Shown: positions 18,402-26,106, counted from the first letter of the stretch. The stretch is DNA of 64,000 bases from Xenophilus sp. E41 (GCF_003671765.1 NZ_QPIB01000009.1:647713-711712), one strand, 5' to 3'. Notes: generated by a model from the letters alone, not told the origin. Numbers and translations are program-made.

Positions 18402-19376
18402 ATGATTACGGCCTTCGAATCCGCCATGGCGGCTTTCGATCCGCCGCTGCCCCTGGCCGTCGGTTTCAGCGGTGGTGCCGACTCCACGGCGCTGCTGGTG
18501 GCCTGCGCCGAGCGTTGGCCGGGCCAGGTGCGGGCGGTGCACGTCCACCATGGACTGCAGGCCGCGGCGGATGGCTTCGAGCAGCATTGCCGCGCGCTGT
18601 GCGAGCGTCTCGGTGTGCCGCTGGAGGTGTTGCGGGTCGATGCGCGGCATGCGCCGGGTGACAGCCCCGAAGACGCCGCGCGTCGCGCGCGTTACGAGGC
18701 TTTTTCGGCCCTGGCGCACGCGGGCCGTGCAGAAGGTGCTATCAAATCCGTAGCGCTTGGCCACCACGCGGACGACCAGGCCGAAACGTTGCTGCTGGCG
18801 CTGTCGCGCGGCGCCGGCCTGCCTGGGTTGTCCGCCATGCCACGCCAAACGGAGCGTGGCGGCGTCACGCTGCACCGCCCGCTGCTCAACGTGCCGGCTG
18901 CCGACATTCGCACCTGGCTGGTGGTGCGCGGCCTGCCGTGGATCGACGACCCGACGAACGCCGACACGCGCTTCACGCGCAACCGCATCCGGGCGGAGGT
19001 GCTGCCGGCCCTGGAGCGTGCCTTCCCGCAGTTCCGCACGACCTTCGCGCGCAGCGCCGCGCATGCCGCGCAGGCCCAGGCCCTGCTCGCGGAGGTGGCG
19101 GTGCAGGACCTGGCGGCGGTGGGCGAGCCCCCGCGCATCGCTGTGCTGCGAGCGCTCTCCCGAGCCCGCCAGGCCAACGTGCTGAGACACTGGCTGGTGC
19201 GCGAGCAGGGTGCAGCGCCGAGCGCGGTGCAGCTCGATGCGCTGCTCGACCAGATCGCCGCCTGCACCACGCGCGGCCACGACATTCACCTCAAGGCGGG
19301 GCGGGGAGCGGTTCGCCGCGAGGGTGACGTACTGCGTTGCTACAATTGCCCGCCCTCGCCGAAGGCCACGCGCTGA
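18402..19376 (+). CDS. tilS: tRNA(Ile)-lysidine synthase
   Basis: TilS puts lysine on C34 of the CAU anticodon of minor tRNA-Ile, so that it reads AUA. This protein is 324 residues from MITAFESAM. The PP-loop SGGADST is at about residues 22-28, GHHADDQAETLLL follows at about 124-136, and a C-terminal TilS domain is present. The segment just before GHHADD (GAIKSVAL) is encoded by a dispersed repeat. An alternative ATG lies at 18375. The gene order accA-tilS is common in proteobacteria. Confidence 0.92.
   Translation: MITAFESAMAAFDPPLPLAVGFSGGADSTALLVACAERWPGQVRAVHVHHGLQAAADGFEQHCRALCERLGVPLEVLRVDARHAPGDSPEDAARRARYEAFSALAHAGRAEGAIKSVALGHHADDQAETLLLALSRGAGLPGLSAMPRQTERGGVTLHRPLLNVPAADIRTWLVVRGLPWIDDPTNADTRFTRNRIRAEVLPALERAFPQFRTTFARSAAHAAQAQALLAEVAVQDLAAVGEPPRIAVLRALSRARQANVLRHWLVREQGAAPSAVQLDALLDQIAACTTRGHDIHLKAGRGAVRREGDVLRCYNCPPSPKATR
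18735..18758. repeat. Dispersed repeat inside tilS (copy 3)
   Basis: The sequence GGTGCTATCAAATCCGTAGC lies within the tilS reading frame and encodes part of EGAIKSVALG next to a conserved motif. It is a core unit of the GCTATCAAA-type repeat. Confidence 0.7.
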
Positions 19377-19409
19377 TCGGTTCCTGAAGGGCACGCCGGC
19401 CCGCAGCGT

Positions 19410-19437
19410 CCGCTGCACTTGCCGGCAACTGCAGCGG
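19410..19437 (+). other. Hairpin in the lysC leader
   Basis: CCGCTGCA (19410-19417) and TGCAGCGG (19430-19437) form a perfect 8-bp stem followed by a pyrimidine-rich stretch, 23 bases before the lysC ATG. It may be a weak terminator for tilS. It does not resemble a lysine riboswitch. Confidence 0.35.
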
Positions 19438-19459
19438 CTTCCTTCTTCCCATTTCACCC

Positions 19460-20728
19460 ATGGCATTGATCGTTCACAAGTACGGCGGCACGTCGATGGG
19501 CTCGACCGAGCGCATCCGCAATGTCGCCAAGCGCGTCGCCAAGTGGGCGCGCGCGGGCCACCAGATGGTGATCGTCCCCAGCGCCATGAGCGGCGAGACC
19601 AACCGCCTCCTCGGCCTGGCCAAGGAACTGGCGCCCAGCCAGCCCGGCGACGACTACCGGCGCGAGCTCGACATGCTCGCTTCCACCGGCGAGCAGGCCT
19701 CGTCGGCCCTGCTGGCCATCGCGCTGCAGACCGAAGGCGTCGAGGCCGTGAGCTATGCCGGCTGGCAGGTCGGCATCCGCACCGACAGCAGCTACACCAA
19801 GGCCCGCATCGAGAGCATCGACGACAAGCGCGTGCGCGGCGACCTGGCCGCGGGCCGCGTGGTCGTCATCACCGGCTTCCAGGGCGTCGACGACGAAGGC
19901 AACATCACCACGCTGGGCCGTGGCGGCAGCGACACCTCGGCCGTGGCCGTGGCGGCTGCCATGAAGGCCGACGAGTGCCTCATCTACACCGACGTCGACG
20001 GCGTCTACACCACCGATCCGCGCGTCGAGCCCGACGCCCGCCGACTCTCGAAGATCAGCTTCGAGGAGATGCTGGAAATGGCCAGCCTGGGCTCCAAGGT
20101 GCTGCAGATCCGCTCGGTGGAATTCGCCGGCAAGTACAAGGTGCCGCTGCGCGTGCTGTCCAGCTTCACGCCCTGGGACATCGACATCAACGAGGAAGCC
20201 AAGTCGGGCACCCTGATCACTTTCGAGGAAGACGAAACCATGGAACAAGCCGTTGTCTCCGGCATCGCTTTCAACCGCGACGAGGCCAAGATCTCGGTGC
20301 TCGGCGTGCCCGACAAGCCGGGCATCGCGTACCACATCCTGGGCGCCGTGGCCGACGCCAACATCGAGGTCGACGTCATCATCCAGAACCTGTCCAAGGA
20401 CGGGAAGACCGACTTCAGTTTCACCGTCAACCGCAACGAGTACGCGCGCACGGTCGACCTGCTCAAGGCCAAGGTGCTGCCCTCGCTGGGCGCGACCGAC
20501 ATCGTCGGCGACACCAAGATCTGCAAGGTCAGCATCGTCGGCATCGGCATGCGCAGCCATGTGGGCGTTGCAGCCAAGATGTTCCGCGTGCTGAGCGAGG
20601 AGGGCATCAACATCCAGATGATCTCCACCAGCGAGATCAAGACCTCCGTCGTGATCGACGAGAAGTACATGGAACTGGCCGTGCGCGCCCTGCACAAGGC
20701 CTTCGATCTGGACCAGCCGACGGCTTGA
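19460..20728 (+). CDS. lysC: Aspartate kinase
   Basis: This 422-residue enzyme phosphorylates L-aspartate, the first step to lysine, threonine, methionine and diaminopimelate. It has the kinase N-terminus KYGGTSMGSTERI, the nucleotide and substrate site GRGGSDTSAVAVAAA, and two C-terminal ACT domains (about 265-420) that sense end products such as lysine or threonine. Length is typical of the ACT-regulated monofunctional type. The stop codon overlaps the promoter of the following tRNA gene. Confidence 0.97.
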   Translation: MALIVHKYGGTSMGSTERIRNVAKRVAKWARAGHQMVIVPSAMSGETNRLLGLAKELAPSQPGDDYRRELDMLASTGEQASSALLAIALQTEGVEAVSYAGWQVGIRTDSSYTKARIESIDDKRVRGDLAAGRVVVITGFQGVDDEGNITTLGRGGSDTSAVAVAAAMKADECLIYTDVDGVYTTDPRVEPDARRLSKISFEEMLEMASLGSKVLQIRSVEFAGKYKVPLRVLSSFTPWDIDINEEAKSGTLITFEEDETMEQAVVSGIAFNRDEAKISVLGVPDKPGIAYHILGAVADANIEVDVIIQNLSKDGKTDFSFTVNRNEYARTVDLLKAKVLPSLGATDIVGDTKICKVSIVGIGMRSHVGVAAKMFRVLSEEGINIQMISTSEIKTSVVIDEKYMELAVRALHKAFDLDQPTA

Positions 20729-20751
20729 GACGCATCGGAAGCTGGCATAAT
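20725..20751 (+). promoter_or_regulatory. Likely promoter of tRNA-Ser
   Basis: TTGAGA (20725-20730) and CATAAT (20746-20751) are separated by 15 bases. The tRNA starts 15 bases after the -10. The -35 overlaps the end of lysC. Confidence 0.5.
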
Positions 20752-20765
20752 GCGAGCTTGCTTCA

Positions 20766-20858
20766 GGAAACGTGACCGAGTGGCCGAAGGTGCTCCCCTG
20801 CTAAGGGAGTATGGGGTGTAGAGCCTCATCGAGGGTTCGAATCCCTCCGTTTCCGCCA
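20766..20858 (+). tRNA. tRNA-Ser (anticodon GCT)
   Basis: The acceptor stem GGAAACG pairs with CGTTTCC, the anticodon arm CTCCC-CTGCTAA-GGGAG gives GCT, a long variable arm marks it as class II, and the T arm contains GGTTCGAATCC. CCA is encoded. It reads AGC/AGT codons. Its last 13 bases are the left attachment site of the 2.16 kb element that follows. Confidence 0.97.
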
Positions 20859-21106
20859 AGAACACCGACTCTCTCCCAGACACGGGACAGAGTCGGTTTT
20901 TTTTCGACTTCGATCTGCGCGATCGTGTCCATCACGTCGAGACCGGCCTCGACGGCGAAGTAGGCGATTTCGGTCGCGCCTGGCCAGTACTGGCCCTTCT
21001 TCCACTGCGAGATGCGGCTCTGATCGATGCCCAACTCGGCCGCCATTTCCTTGTAGCTCTTGCGGCTGCGCGTGCGCGCGACGTCGATGAGGGTTTCTAC
21101 AAGCAT
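20801..21106 (-). CDS. Phage-type HTH repressor (XRE/DUF3693-like)
   Basis: This 101-residue protein has a helix-turn-helix (SYKEMAAELGIDQSRISQWKKGQYWPG, about 17-43) like small phage repressors such as RstR. It is divergent from the replication genes, with a perfect palindrome between them, so it probably represses them and itself. The last 15 or so residues (GGIRTLDEALHPILP) are read from the antisense of tRNA-Ser. That tail comes from the integration site, and the circular form of the element would encode a different end. Confidence 0.72.
   Translation of the reverse strand: MLVETLIDVARTRSRKSYKEMAAELGIDQSRISQWKKGQYWPGATEIAYFAVEAGLDVMDTIAQIEVEKKPTLSRVWERVGVLGGNGGIRTLDEALHPILP
20846..20858 (+). 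other. Attachment site, left copy (attL) in tRNA-Ser
   Basis: TCCGTTTCCGCCA, the 3' end of the tRNA, is repeated exactly at 23002-23014. Over 21 bases the two flanks match at 17 positions. The element keeps the tRNA intact. Confidence 0.75.
20865..20904 (+). terminator. Terminator just after tRNA-Ser
   Basis: CCGACTCT (20865-20872) pairs with AGAGTCGG (20889-20896), followed by eight T. It lies inside the mobile element and would end the tRNA transcript; the original tRNA terminator was moved to 23018. Confidence 0.85.
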
Positions 21107-21140
21107 TTGAGATTCCTAAAGTTCTGGTACATTTCGCAAC

Positions 21141-21158
21141 TACTCAAACATTTGAGTA
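21141..21158. promoter_or_regulatory. Palindromic operator of the element's repressor
   Basis: TACTCAAA-CA-TTTGAGTA is a perfect palindrome between the divergent repressor and replication genes. A half-site CATTTGAG overlaps the repressor start codon at 21104. The surrounding sequence is AT-rich, as expected for divergent promoters. Confidence 0.65.
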
Positions 21159-21184
21159 TTTTGCAAATATACCGGAGTTGCTCA

Positions 21185-21403
21185 ATGGCGGCAGAGGGAC
21201 AAAGGGAACAGCAGCTCGAGCTCGAGCTGCCGCGGGATCTGCATCCGCTGGAGGCGGAGCTCGAGCGGATCCGTCTCGCTCGGCAAGGTCGGTCGAAGCT
21301 CCATTCGTTTCGGCTGATCACCTGGCCGATGGGCACCTGGGCGGAGACGCACCTGGGACGCTCCTCGATGTTCTTCCGGTTTCGCACCGGCTACTCGGCA
21401 TGA
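21185..21403 (+). CDS. Small element-encoded protein, unknown
   Basis: This 72-residue protein starts at MAAEGQREQQLELELP and is acidic in its first half. I do not recognise it. It is the first plus-strand gene of the element and its stop overlaps the next start as ATGA, so it is cotranscribed with the replication gene. A frame from 21107 would start inside the operator region and is less likely. Confidence 0.6.
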   Translation: MAAEGQREQQLELELPRDLHPLEAELERIRLARQGRSKLHSFRLITWPMGTWAETHLGRSSMFFRFRTGYSA

Positions 21404-21624
21404 GCTACCAGCAGCAGTCCGGTGCCGGTATTGCCGCCGAGCACGTCCGCCTCTTCGGCGCGGATCTGTCGCCGACCGTCCGCCGATTCCGTCACGTGCG
21501 CTTCGCCTGGCAGTGCCACCAGTGGGCGCCGGCCCTGTCGCCCAAGGCTGAGGCCGAGCACCTGGTCAACGAGTGCCGCCTGCGCGAGCTGGCCGCTGAG
21601 CTGATCGCAGGGGGTGTGCAGTGA
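21400..21624 (+). CDS. Small element-encoded protein, unknown
   Basis: This 74-residue protein begins MSYQQQSGAGIAAEHVRLFG and has no membrane segment or recognisable domain. It overlaps both neighbours by four bases (ATGA at 21400, GTGA at 21621), a sign of translational coupling in a compact phage-like operon. Confidence 0.62.
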   Translation: MSYQQQSGAGIAAEHVRLFGADLSPTVRRFRHVRFAWQCHQWAPALSPKAEAEHLVNECRLRELAAELIAGGVQ

Positions 21625-22676
21625 GCGACCTGCACGACTCCCCCCCATCCGCCGGGGCGGGTGTCTGGCGTCTGCGCCGGGACCCGGCCGCGCTAGCGGC
21701 TTCCGCCCGTGCTGTAACACGGGTGGAAAGTTCTCCTCGATCGGCGGCTGCTGGCGACGTCTCAAAAATCGATTGGCTGAACGCGACGTTCGACACGCCG
21801 GCGATGAGCGTTCCCGGGTTGCTGGCCTTCGTTGATGGCCTCATGGCCGGCACGCTGTCGGCGAAGCTCGACGGCGGCCTCTTTGGCTTCACAGAGCGCC
21901 ACAGGCTGACGGCGCAGCTGGCAGACGGCGCGCGCGTCGAAGTCGGCGCCATTGCCCTCGGCGGCGAGTCGCAGAAAGGCCGCTGGCTGCTCCAGCTCAA
22001 CGGCCGCGGCTGCGGCCTTGTCAACGACTGGCCGAGCCTCCAGCAGCTGCTGGAAGACCTCGGCGCCGAAATCTCACGGGTGGACATCGCCGCCGACTTC
22101 CTCAAGGGCGAGCACACCGTGGACGACGCACTGGACCTCTATCACGAGGGTGCATTCATCAGCCGCGGGCGCAACCCGGACCTGGACACACAGGGTGCGT
22201 GGCACGCGGAAGGCAAGAAAGGTCGCACCGTGTACATCGGCAAGCTGAAGAATGGAAAGACGCTTTGCGTCTACGAGAAGGGCAAGCAGCTCAAGGACCT
22301 CGACAGCGACTGGACGCGCTACGAGGTGCGCCTGGGCAACCGCGATCGCGTCATTCCCCTGGACGTGCTCACGAACCCCGATCGCTACTTTGTGGGCGCC
22401 TACCCTGCCCTGGCACACATCCTCGAAGCAGCGGCAGAGGAAATCCCCACCATCCGCGAAGAGACGAAGACCTCTCTCGCTCACCTCACGTACCACCTGG
22501 AGCGCTGCTATGGCAAGACGATCCACCAGGTGCTCGCAGTCACAGGCGCCACGGCACAGGACCTCATCGAGGAAGTGCGCGTCATCGGGATACCCAAACG
22601 GGTAGACCCTGCCAGCGGGAGTGCTGGCGTCGGCTGGGCGGACTTGCAGGCCCAGAAATCAAGGATGAGAGCATGA
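21621..22676 (+). CDS. Filamentous-phage-type replication initiation protein
   Basis: This 351-residue protein matches the replication initiation factor family (Rep_trans type, as in RstA of CTX phage and related plasmids). It has ISRVDIAADF, GRTVYIGKLKNGKTLCVYEKGKQ in part, and IPLDVLTNPDRYFVGAYP. Such proteins nick the double-stranded form to start rolling-circle replication; the tyrosine in LCVYEKGKQ is a candidate nicking residue. The start is GTG at 21621, overlapping the previous stop. The length appears complete, with no frameshift. Confidence 0.88.
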   Translation: MSDLHDSPPSAGAGVWRLRRDPAALAASARAVTRVESSPRSAAAGDVSKIDWLNATFDTPAMSVPGLLAFVDGLMAGTLSAKLDGGLFGFTERHRLTAQLADGARVEVGAIALGGESQKGRWLLQLNGRGCGLVNDWPSLQQLLEDLGAEISRVDIAADFLKGEHTVDDALDLYHEGAFISRGRNPDLDTQGAWHAEGKKGRTVYIGKLKNGKTLCVYEKGKQLKDLDSDWTRYEVRLGNRDRVIPLDVLTNPDRYFVGAYPALAHILEAAAEEIPTIREETKTSLAHLTYHLERCYGKTIHQVLAVTGATAQDLIEEVRVIGIPKRVDPASGSAGVGWADLQAQKSRMRA

Positions 22677-22939
22677 ACGCAGTCACGAACCTGGCGCCGC
22701 GCGCAGCCGCGCCGATGGAAGTCATCGTCAAGGGCAAGATCGACGCGGTGCGTCGGCACGAGAGCAAGCGGTACACCCGCATCATCACGCCGGCGCCGGA
22801 TGCCTACAGCCGCCCCTCCGTGGTCGAAGTGCGCAGCACGCAGCAGCTCGGCCAGAAGGGCGACGAGATCACCGTCACGGCGAAGCTCGGCGGCTACTCG
22901 CGCATAGCCGTACAGCAATTGATCCCCTCACTCCATTAA
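22673..22939 (+). CDS. Small protein, putative ssDNA-binding protein
   Basis: This 88-residue protein (MNAVTNLAPRAAAPMEVIVKG) has the size, beta-rich pattern and position of filamentous-phage ssDNA-binding proteins, which coat progeny strands made by the initiator. It overlaps the replication gene as ATGA. The assignment rests mainly on context. Confidence 0.6.
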   Translation: MNAVTNLAPRAAAPMEVIVKGKIDAVRRHESKRYTRIITPAPDAYSRPSVVEVRSTQQLGQKGDEITVTAKLGGYSRIAVQQLIPSLH

Positions 22940-22942
22940 AAA

Positions 22943-22961
22943 AGGCCCGGTTGCCGGGCCT
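22943..22961. terminator. Hairpin after the element's last gene
   Basis: AGGCCCGG-TTG-CCGGGCCT has an A-run on its left, so on the minus strand it is an intrinsic terminator with a T-run. On the plus strand it is followed only by CTTC. It closes the replication operon and may insulate it in both directions. Confidence 0.65.
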
Positions 22962-23001
22962 CTTCATCATCGCTTTGGGGTGGAGGAGGGGGGCGAAATC
23001 G

Positions 23002-23014
23002 TCCGTTTCCGCCA
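23002..23014 (+). other. Attachment site, right copy (attR)
   Basis: TCCGTTTCCGCCA is identical to the tRNA-Ser 3' end at 20846-20858. It is followed three bases later by a terminator, which was probably the tRNA's own before insertion. Confidence 0.75.
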
Positions 23015-23017
23015 GAC

Positions 23018-23049
23018 AACCCCGCCAGTCGAAAGACTCGCGGGGTTTT
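23018..23049 (+). terminator. Displaced native terminator of tRNA-Ser
   Basis: AACCCCGC (23018-23025) pairs with GCGGGGTT (23040-23047). The inner stem is AGTC-GAAA-GACT, and the structure ends in TTTTC. It directly follows attR, so before integration it lay just after the tRNA. Confidence 0.82.
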
Positions 23050-23222
23050 CTTTTGGGCGAATCAGCGCGCGACAACCAGCGCTGATGCCCTGGGCCGCGG
23101 TGCCAATCCCGGCGCCACCTCCCGCTGACGGCCAGCGTGGCGCCGGCAGGAGGACGCTGCTGACACGCGGGTGCGCCGGCGGCCCACGGGCTCGCCGCAT
23201 CGCAGCGACGAGCCTCGATGTC

Positions 23223-24983
23223 ATGGCGGCAACCCCTTCTTCTTCTTCTCCTTCTTCTCCTTATGCGGGCCGGCGCAAACGCCACGACGCGTCGGCACGT
23301 CGGATCGATCGGCTCCTGCGCGACGTCTTCGGCCACCGCCACCTGCGCGAGGGCCAGCGGGAGGTGATCGACCGCGTCCTCGTCGGCCGCTCGACGCTGG
23401 GCGTCATGCCCACAGGTGCCGGCAAGTCGCTGTGCTACCAGCTGCCGGCCTTGCTTCTGGACGGGCCGGTGCTCGTCGTGTCGCCCTTGATCGCGTTGAT
23501 GGATGACCAGTGCGCCAAGCTCGACGAGGCCGGCGTCCGGGCGGTGGCGCTGCACAGCCATCGAAGCGCCCAGGACATCGAGTCTGCGCTTGCGGCGATC
23601 GATGCCGGCGAGGCCCGGCTGGTGTACTGCACGCCCGAGAGGGTGACGCAGCCCGAGATGGTCGAGCGGTTGCGCCGCGCGCGCGTGTCGCTCTTCGTGG
23701 TCGACGAGGCGCACTGCATCGTGCAGTGGGGCCACGACTTCCGGCCCGCCTACCTGGAACTGCGCGCCGCCGCCGAATCGCTCGGGAGTCCGCCCATCCT
23801 CGCCCTCACGGCCACGGCCGATGCGCAGGCGATGCAGGAGATCATGGAGCGCCTGGGCATGGCCCGCCACAGTTGCGTCCAGACGGGCGCCTTCCGTCCC
23901 AACCTGCGGATGGCGGTCGACGTGGTCGGCTCCGAACAGGAGCGGATGGCCAAGCTGCTGGCTTTCGTGCACGACACCCCGGGCACCGGCATCGTCTACA
24001 CCGCCACCGTGCGCGCAGCCGAACAGGTCGTGCAGGCGTTGCGCGAGGCAGGCGAGGACGCGGGCCTCTACCACGGGCGGCTCGCCGCGCACGAACGTCG
24101 CGCCGCGCAGGAGGCGTTCATGGCCGGCGAGCGGCGCATCATGGTCGCCACCAACGCCTTCGGACTGGGCGTGGACAAGCCTGACATCCGCTTCGTCCTG
24201 CATGCGCAGATGCCCGGCAGCCCCGCGGCCTATTACCAGGAGGCAGGGCGTGCCGGCCGCGACGGAGAACCCGCCGACTGCCGGCTGGTGTTCGTGCAAC
24301 GCGACCGGGCGGTGCAGCAGTTCTTCCTGGCCTCGGCGCCGGCCCAGGTCCAGGAGCTGGCCCGCCTGCAGGATGCCCTGGTGCAGCCGCCCGAAGGTGG
24401 CTGGTCCACGGCCGCGCTGCAGCAGCACCTGTGCTTGCCGGCCGGCCGGGTGCGCGGCCTGCTGTCGGCGCTGCGGCGCGCCGAGCTGGTGCAGGGCCCC
24501 GCTTCGGCGCTGCGCTGGACCGGGACGGCGCCGCTGATGCCCGAGGCGCTGGCGGGCCTGCTCAGCACGCAGGATGCCCACCGTGCCGCCCAGCAGGCGG
24601 CGCTGGAGCAGATGACGGCCTATGCGCTGTCTGGCGCCTGCCGCTGGCAGATGCTGCGCCAGGCGCTTCAGAGCGATGCGCATCCGCAGCCTTGCGGTCA
24701 GTGCGACAACTGCCGGCGCATCGAGGCCGCCCAGGCAGCGGCCGAGCCCGCGGCGCAGCCTGGCCCGCCTGAACCCCCGGCCTCCGGCGCGCAGTCCATC
24801 GCGCTGCCGGCACCGGGCCATCGGGCCAAGGTGCCACGCTACGGGGTCGGCGAGGTCCTGGCGGCCGACAGCCTGTCGATCACGCTGAGGTTCCCGGACG
24901 GGAGCGAACGCAGCTTCCAGCCGCAGTTCGTGCGCACAGCGCGTGGACGCGGCGGTCGCAGCGCGGCGGCGGCCGGGACCTGA
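23223..24983 (+). CDS. recQ: RecQ-family ATP-dependent DNA helicase
   Basis: This 586-residue protein has the RecQ helicase core: GVMPTGAGKSLCYQLPAL (Walker A), VVDEAHCIVQWGHDFRP (DEAH box), LALTATA, FRPNLR and YYQEAGRAGRDG. A zinc-binding RQC-type cysteine group ends in CGQCDNC (about 490). An HRDC domain is missing; instead a Pro/Ala linker leads to about 50 residues of unknown type (RYGVGEVLAADSLSITLRFPDGS). RecQ helicases unwind recombination intermediates 3' to 5'. The start was chosen at MAATPSSSSP; a longer frame would run into attR. Confidence 0.88.
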   Translation: MAATPSSSSPSSPYAGRRKRHDASARRIDRLLRDVFGHRHLREGQREVIDRVLVGRSTLGVMPTGAGKSLCYQLPALLLDGPVLVVSPLIALMDDQCAKLDEAGVRAVALHSHRSAQDIESALAAIDAGEARLVYCTPERVTQPEMVERLRRARVSLFVVDEAHCIVQWGHDFRPAYLELRAAAESLGSPPILALTATADAQAMQEIMERLGMARHSCVQTGAFRPNLRMAVDVVGSEQERMAKLLAFVHDTPGTGIVYTATVRAAEQVVQALREAGEDAGLYHGRLAAHERRAAQEAFMAGERRIMVATNAFGLGVDKPDIRFVLHAQMPGSPAAYYQEAGRAGRDGEPADCRLVFVQRDRAVQQFFLASAPAQVQELARLQDALVQPPEGGWSTAALQQHLCLPAGRVRGLLSALRRAELVQGPASALRWTGTAPLMPEALAGLLSTQDAHRAAQQAALEQMTAYALSGACRWQMLRQALQSDAHPQPCGQCDNCRRIEAAQAAAEPAAQPGPPEPPASGAQSIALPAPGHRAKVPRYGVGEVLAADSLSITLRFPDGSERSFQPQFVRTARGRGGRSAAAAGT

Positions 24984-24990
24984 TCGCTCG

Positions 24991-26106
24991 TTATCGGGCG
25001 GAGGACGGCTCGCCGAAGACCCGGTGCAGTTCGTACGGCGGCGTGACGGCCAGCTGGTCGTAGCCGCACTGGGCGGCCGGCTTGTCCGGCCGCCAGCGCT
25101 CGAAGCGGGTCACGTGACGGAAGCGGTCGCCCTGCAGGTGGTCGTAGCGCACCTCGCACACGCGCGCGGGTTCCACCGGCACCCAGGCCAGGTCCTTGGC
25201 ACGGCTCCAGCGGCTGGGCGCGCCGGGCCGGCGCTGGCCGGACGGGCCCGCGCCGAGCCACGGGTGCGACGCCTCGGCCGGCAGCACCATCGGCGAGAAC
25301 AAGACGCCCAGCTCGCGACGGAATTCCTGCGTGAAGCCGCTGGCCGAGCCCACGTGCTGCAGCACGCCGCGTGCATCGTGCAGGCCCAGCAGCAGCGACG
25401 CCACCTCGGGCTCCCGGGCGCCGGCACGCCAGCGCAGGCCGCCGACCACGCAATCGGCGGTGCGCACATGCTTGATCTTGAACATCGCCCGCTCGCCGGG
25501 CTGGTAGGGCGCATCCGCGGCCTTGGCCATGACGCCGTCGAGCCCGGCGCCCTCGAAGCGCGCATGCCAGGCTTGCGCGAGCGCAGGGTCGAGCGTCATC
25601 GGCGTGAGGTACAGCGGCGGCGGGCTGTCGGCCAGCAGGGCCTGCAGCAGCAGGCGCCGCTCTGCCTGTGGCCTTGCGCGCAGGTCCTCGCCGTCGAGCG
25701 CGACGAGGTCGAAGGCGACGAAGGAAGCCGGCGTCTCGCTGGCCAGCCGCCGCACGCGCGAGGCCGCGGGATGGATGCGCTGCAGCAGCGCGTCGAAGTC
25801 CAGCCCGGCAGGACCGGCGATGACGATCTCGCCATCGAGGGCGCAACCGGCGGGCAGGAGCGTCTCGAGCGCGGATTCGAGTTCGGGAAAGTAGCGGTTC
25901 AGCGGCTTCAGGTCGCGGCTTTGCAGCACGACGCCCTGACCATCGCGCAGCGCGACGGCGCGAAAGCCGTCCCACTTGGGCTCGAACAGCCAGTCGCCCG
26001 GGGCGCCCTCGGGCAGCGCGTCGAGCGTGCGCGCGAGCATCGGAGGCAGGCCCGTGCCGGCAAAGGGCAGGGCGCCACGCTGCGGCTCAGGCGAGGGCTT
26101 CGGCAT
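24991..26106 (-). CDS. ATP-dependent DNA ligase
   Basis: This 371-residue ligase has nucleotidyl-transferase motif I KWDGFR (the lysine takes AMP), motif III FVAFDLVALDG, motif IV DGVMAK and a C-terminal OB fold. It is the ligase-only type (LigC or the LigD ligase domain); no polymerase, nuclease or Ku gene is in view. It seals nicks in DNA. It overlaps the yihY-like gene upstream by 20 bases and converges with the recQ-like helicase. A repair role is inferred. Confidence 0.88.
   Translation of the reverse strand: MPKPSPEPQRGALPFAGTGLPPMLARTLDALPEGAPGDWLFEPKWDGFRAVALRDGQGVVLQSRDLKPLNRYFPELESALETLLPAGCALDGEIVIAGPAGLDFDALLQRIHPAASRVRRLASETPASFVAFDLVALDGEDLRARPQAERRLLLQALLADSPPPLYLTPMTLDPALAQAWHARFEGAGLDGVMAKAADAPYQPGERAMFKIKHVRTADCVVGGLRWRAGAREPEVASLLLGLHDARGVLQHVGSASGFTQEFRRELGVLFSPMVLPAEASHPWLGAGPSGQRRPGAPSRWSRAKDLAWVPVEPARVCEVRYDHLQGDRFRHVTRFERWRPDKPAAQCGYDQLAVTPPYELHRVFGEPSSAR

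Larger units (their letters stand above)
20859..23014 (+). mobile_element. Small inovirus-like satellite or remnant at tRNA-Ser
   Basis: This 2.16 kb insertion is bounded by 13-bp direct repeats of the tRNA 3' end. It carries a divergent repressor, a palindromic operator, two small ORFs, a filamentous-phage-type replication initiator and a small putative ssDNA-binding protein. The four plus-strand genes overlap or abut, and ATGA or GTGA overlaps link the last three. There is no coat, Zot-like assembly or integrase gene. The intergenic region near 21110-21180 is AT-rich compared with the chromosome. The layout recalls RS1-type satellites of filamentous phages, or a prophage that has lost its structural half. 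Confidence 0.75.

Noticed and set aside
19377-19459. A lysine riboswitch before lysC
   Set aside because: The leader is only 83 bases and has one hairpin; the large five-helix lysine aptamer cannot fit.
20859-23014. A complete filamentous prophage
   Set aside because: Coat, minor coat and Zot-like assembly genes are not in any frame of the 2.16 kb, so only a satellite or remnant is supported.
24991-26106. A bacterial non-homologous end-joining locus
   Set aside because: The ligase is a single-domain type and there is no Ku or polymerase gene nearby.
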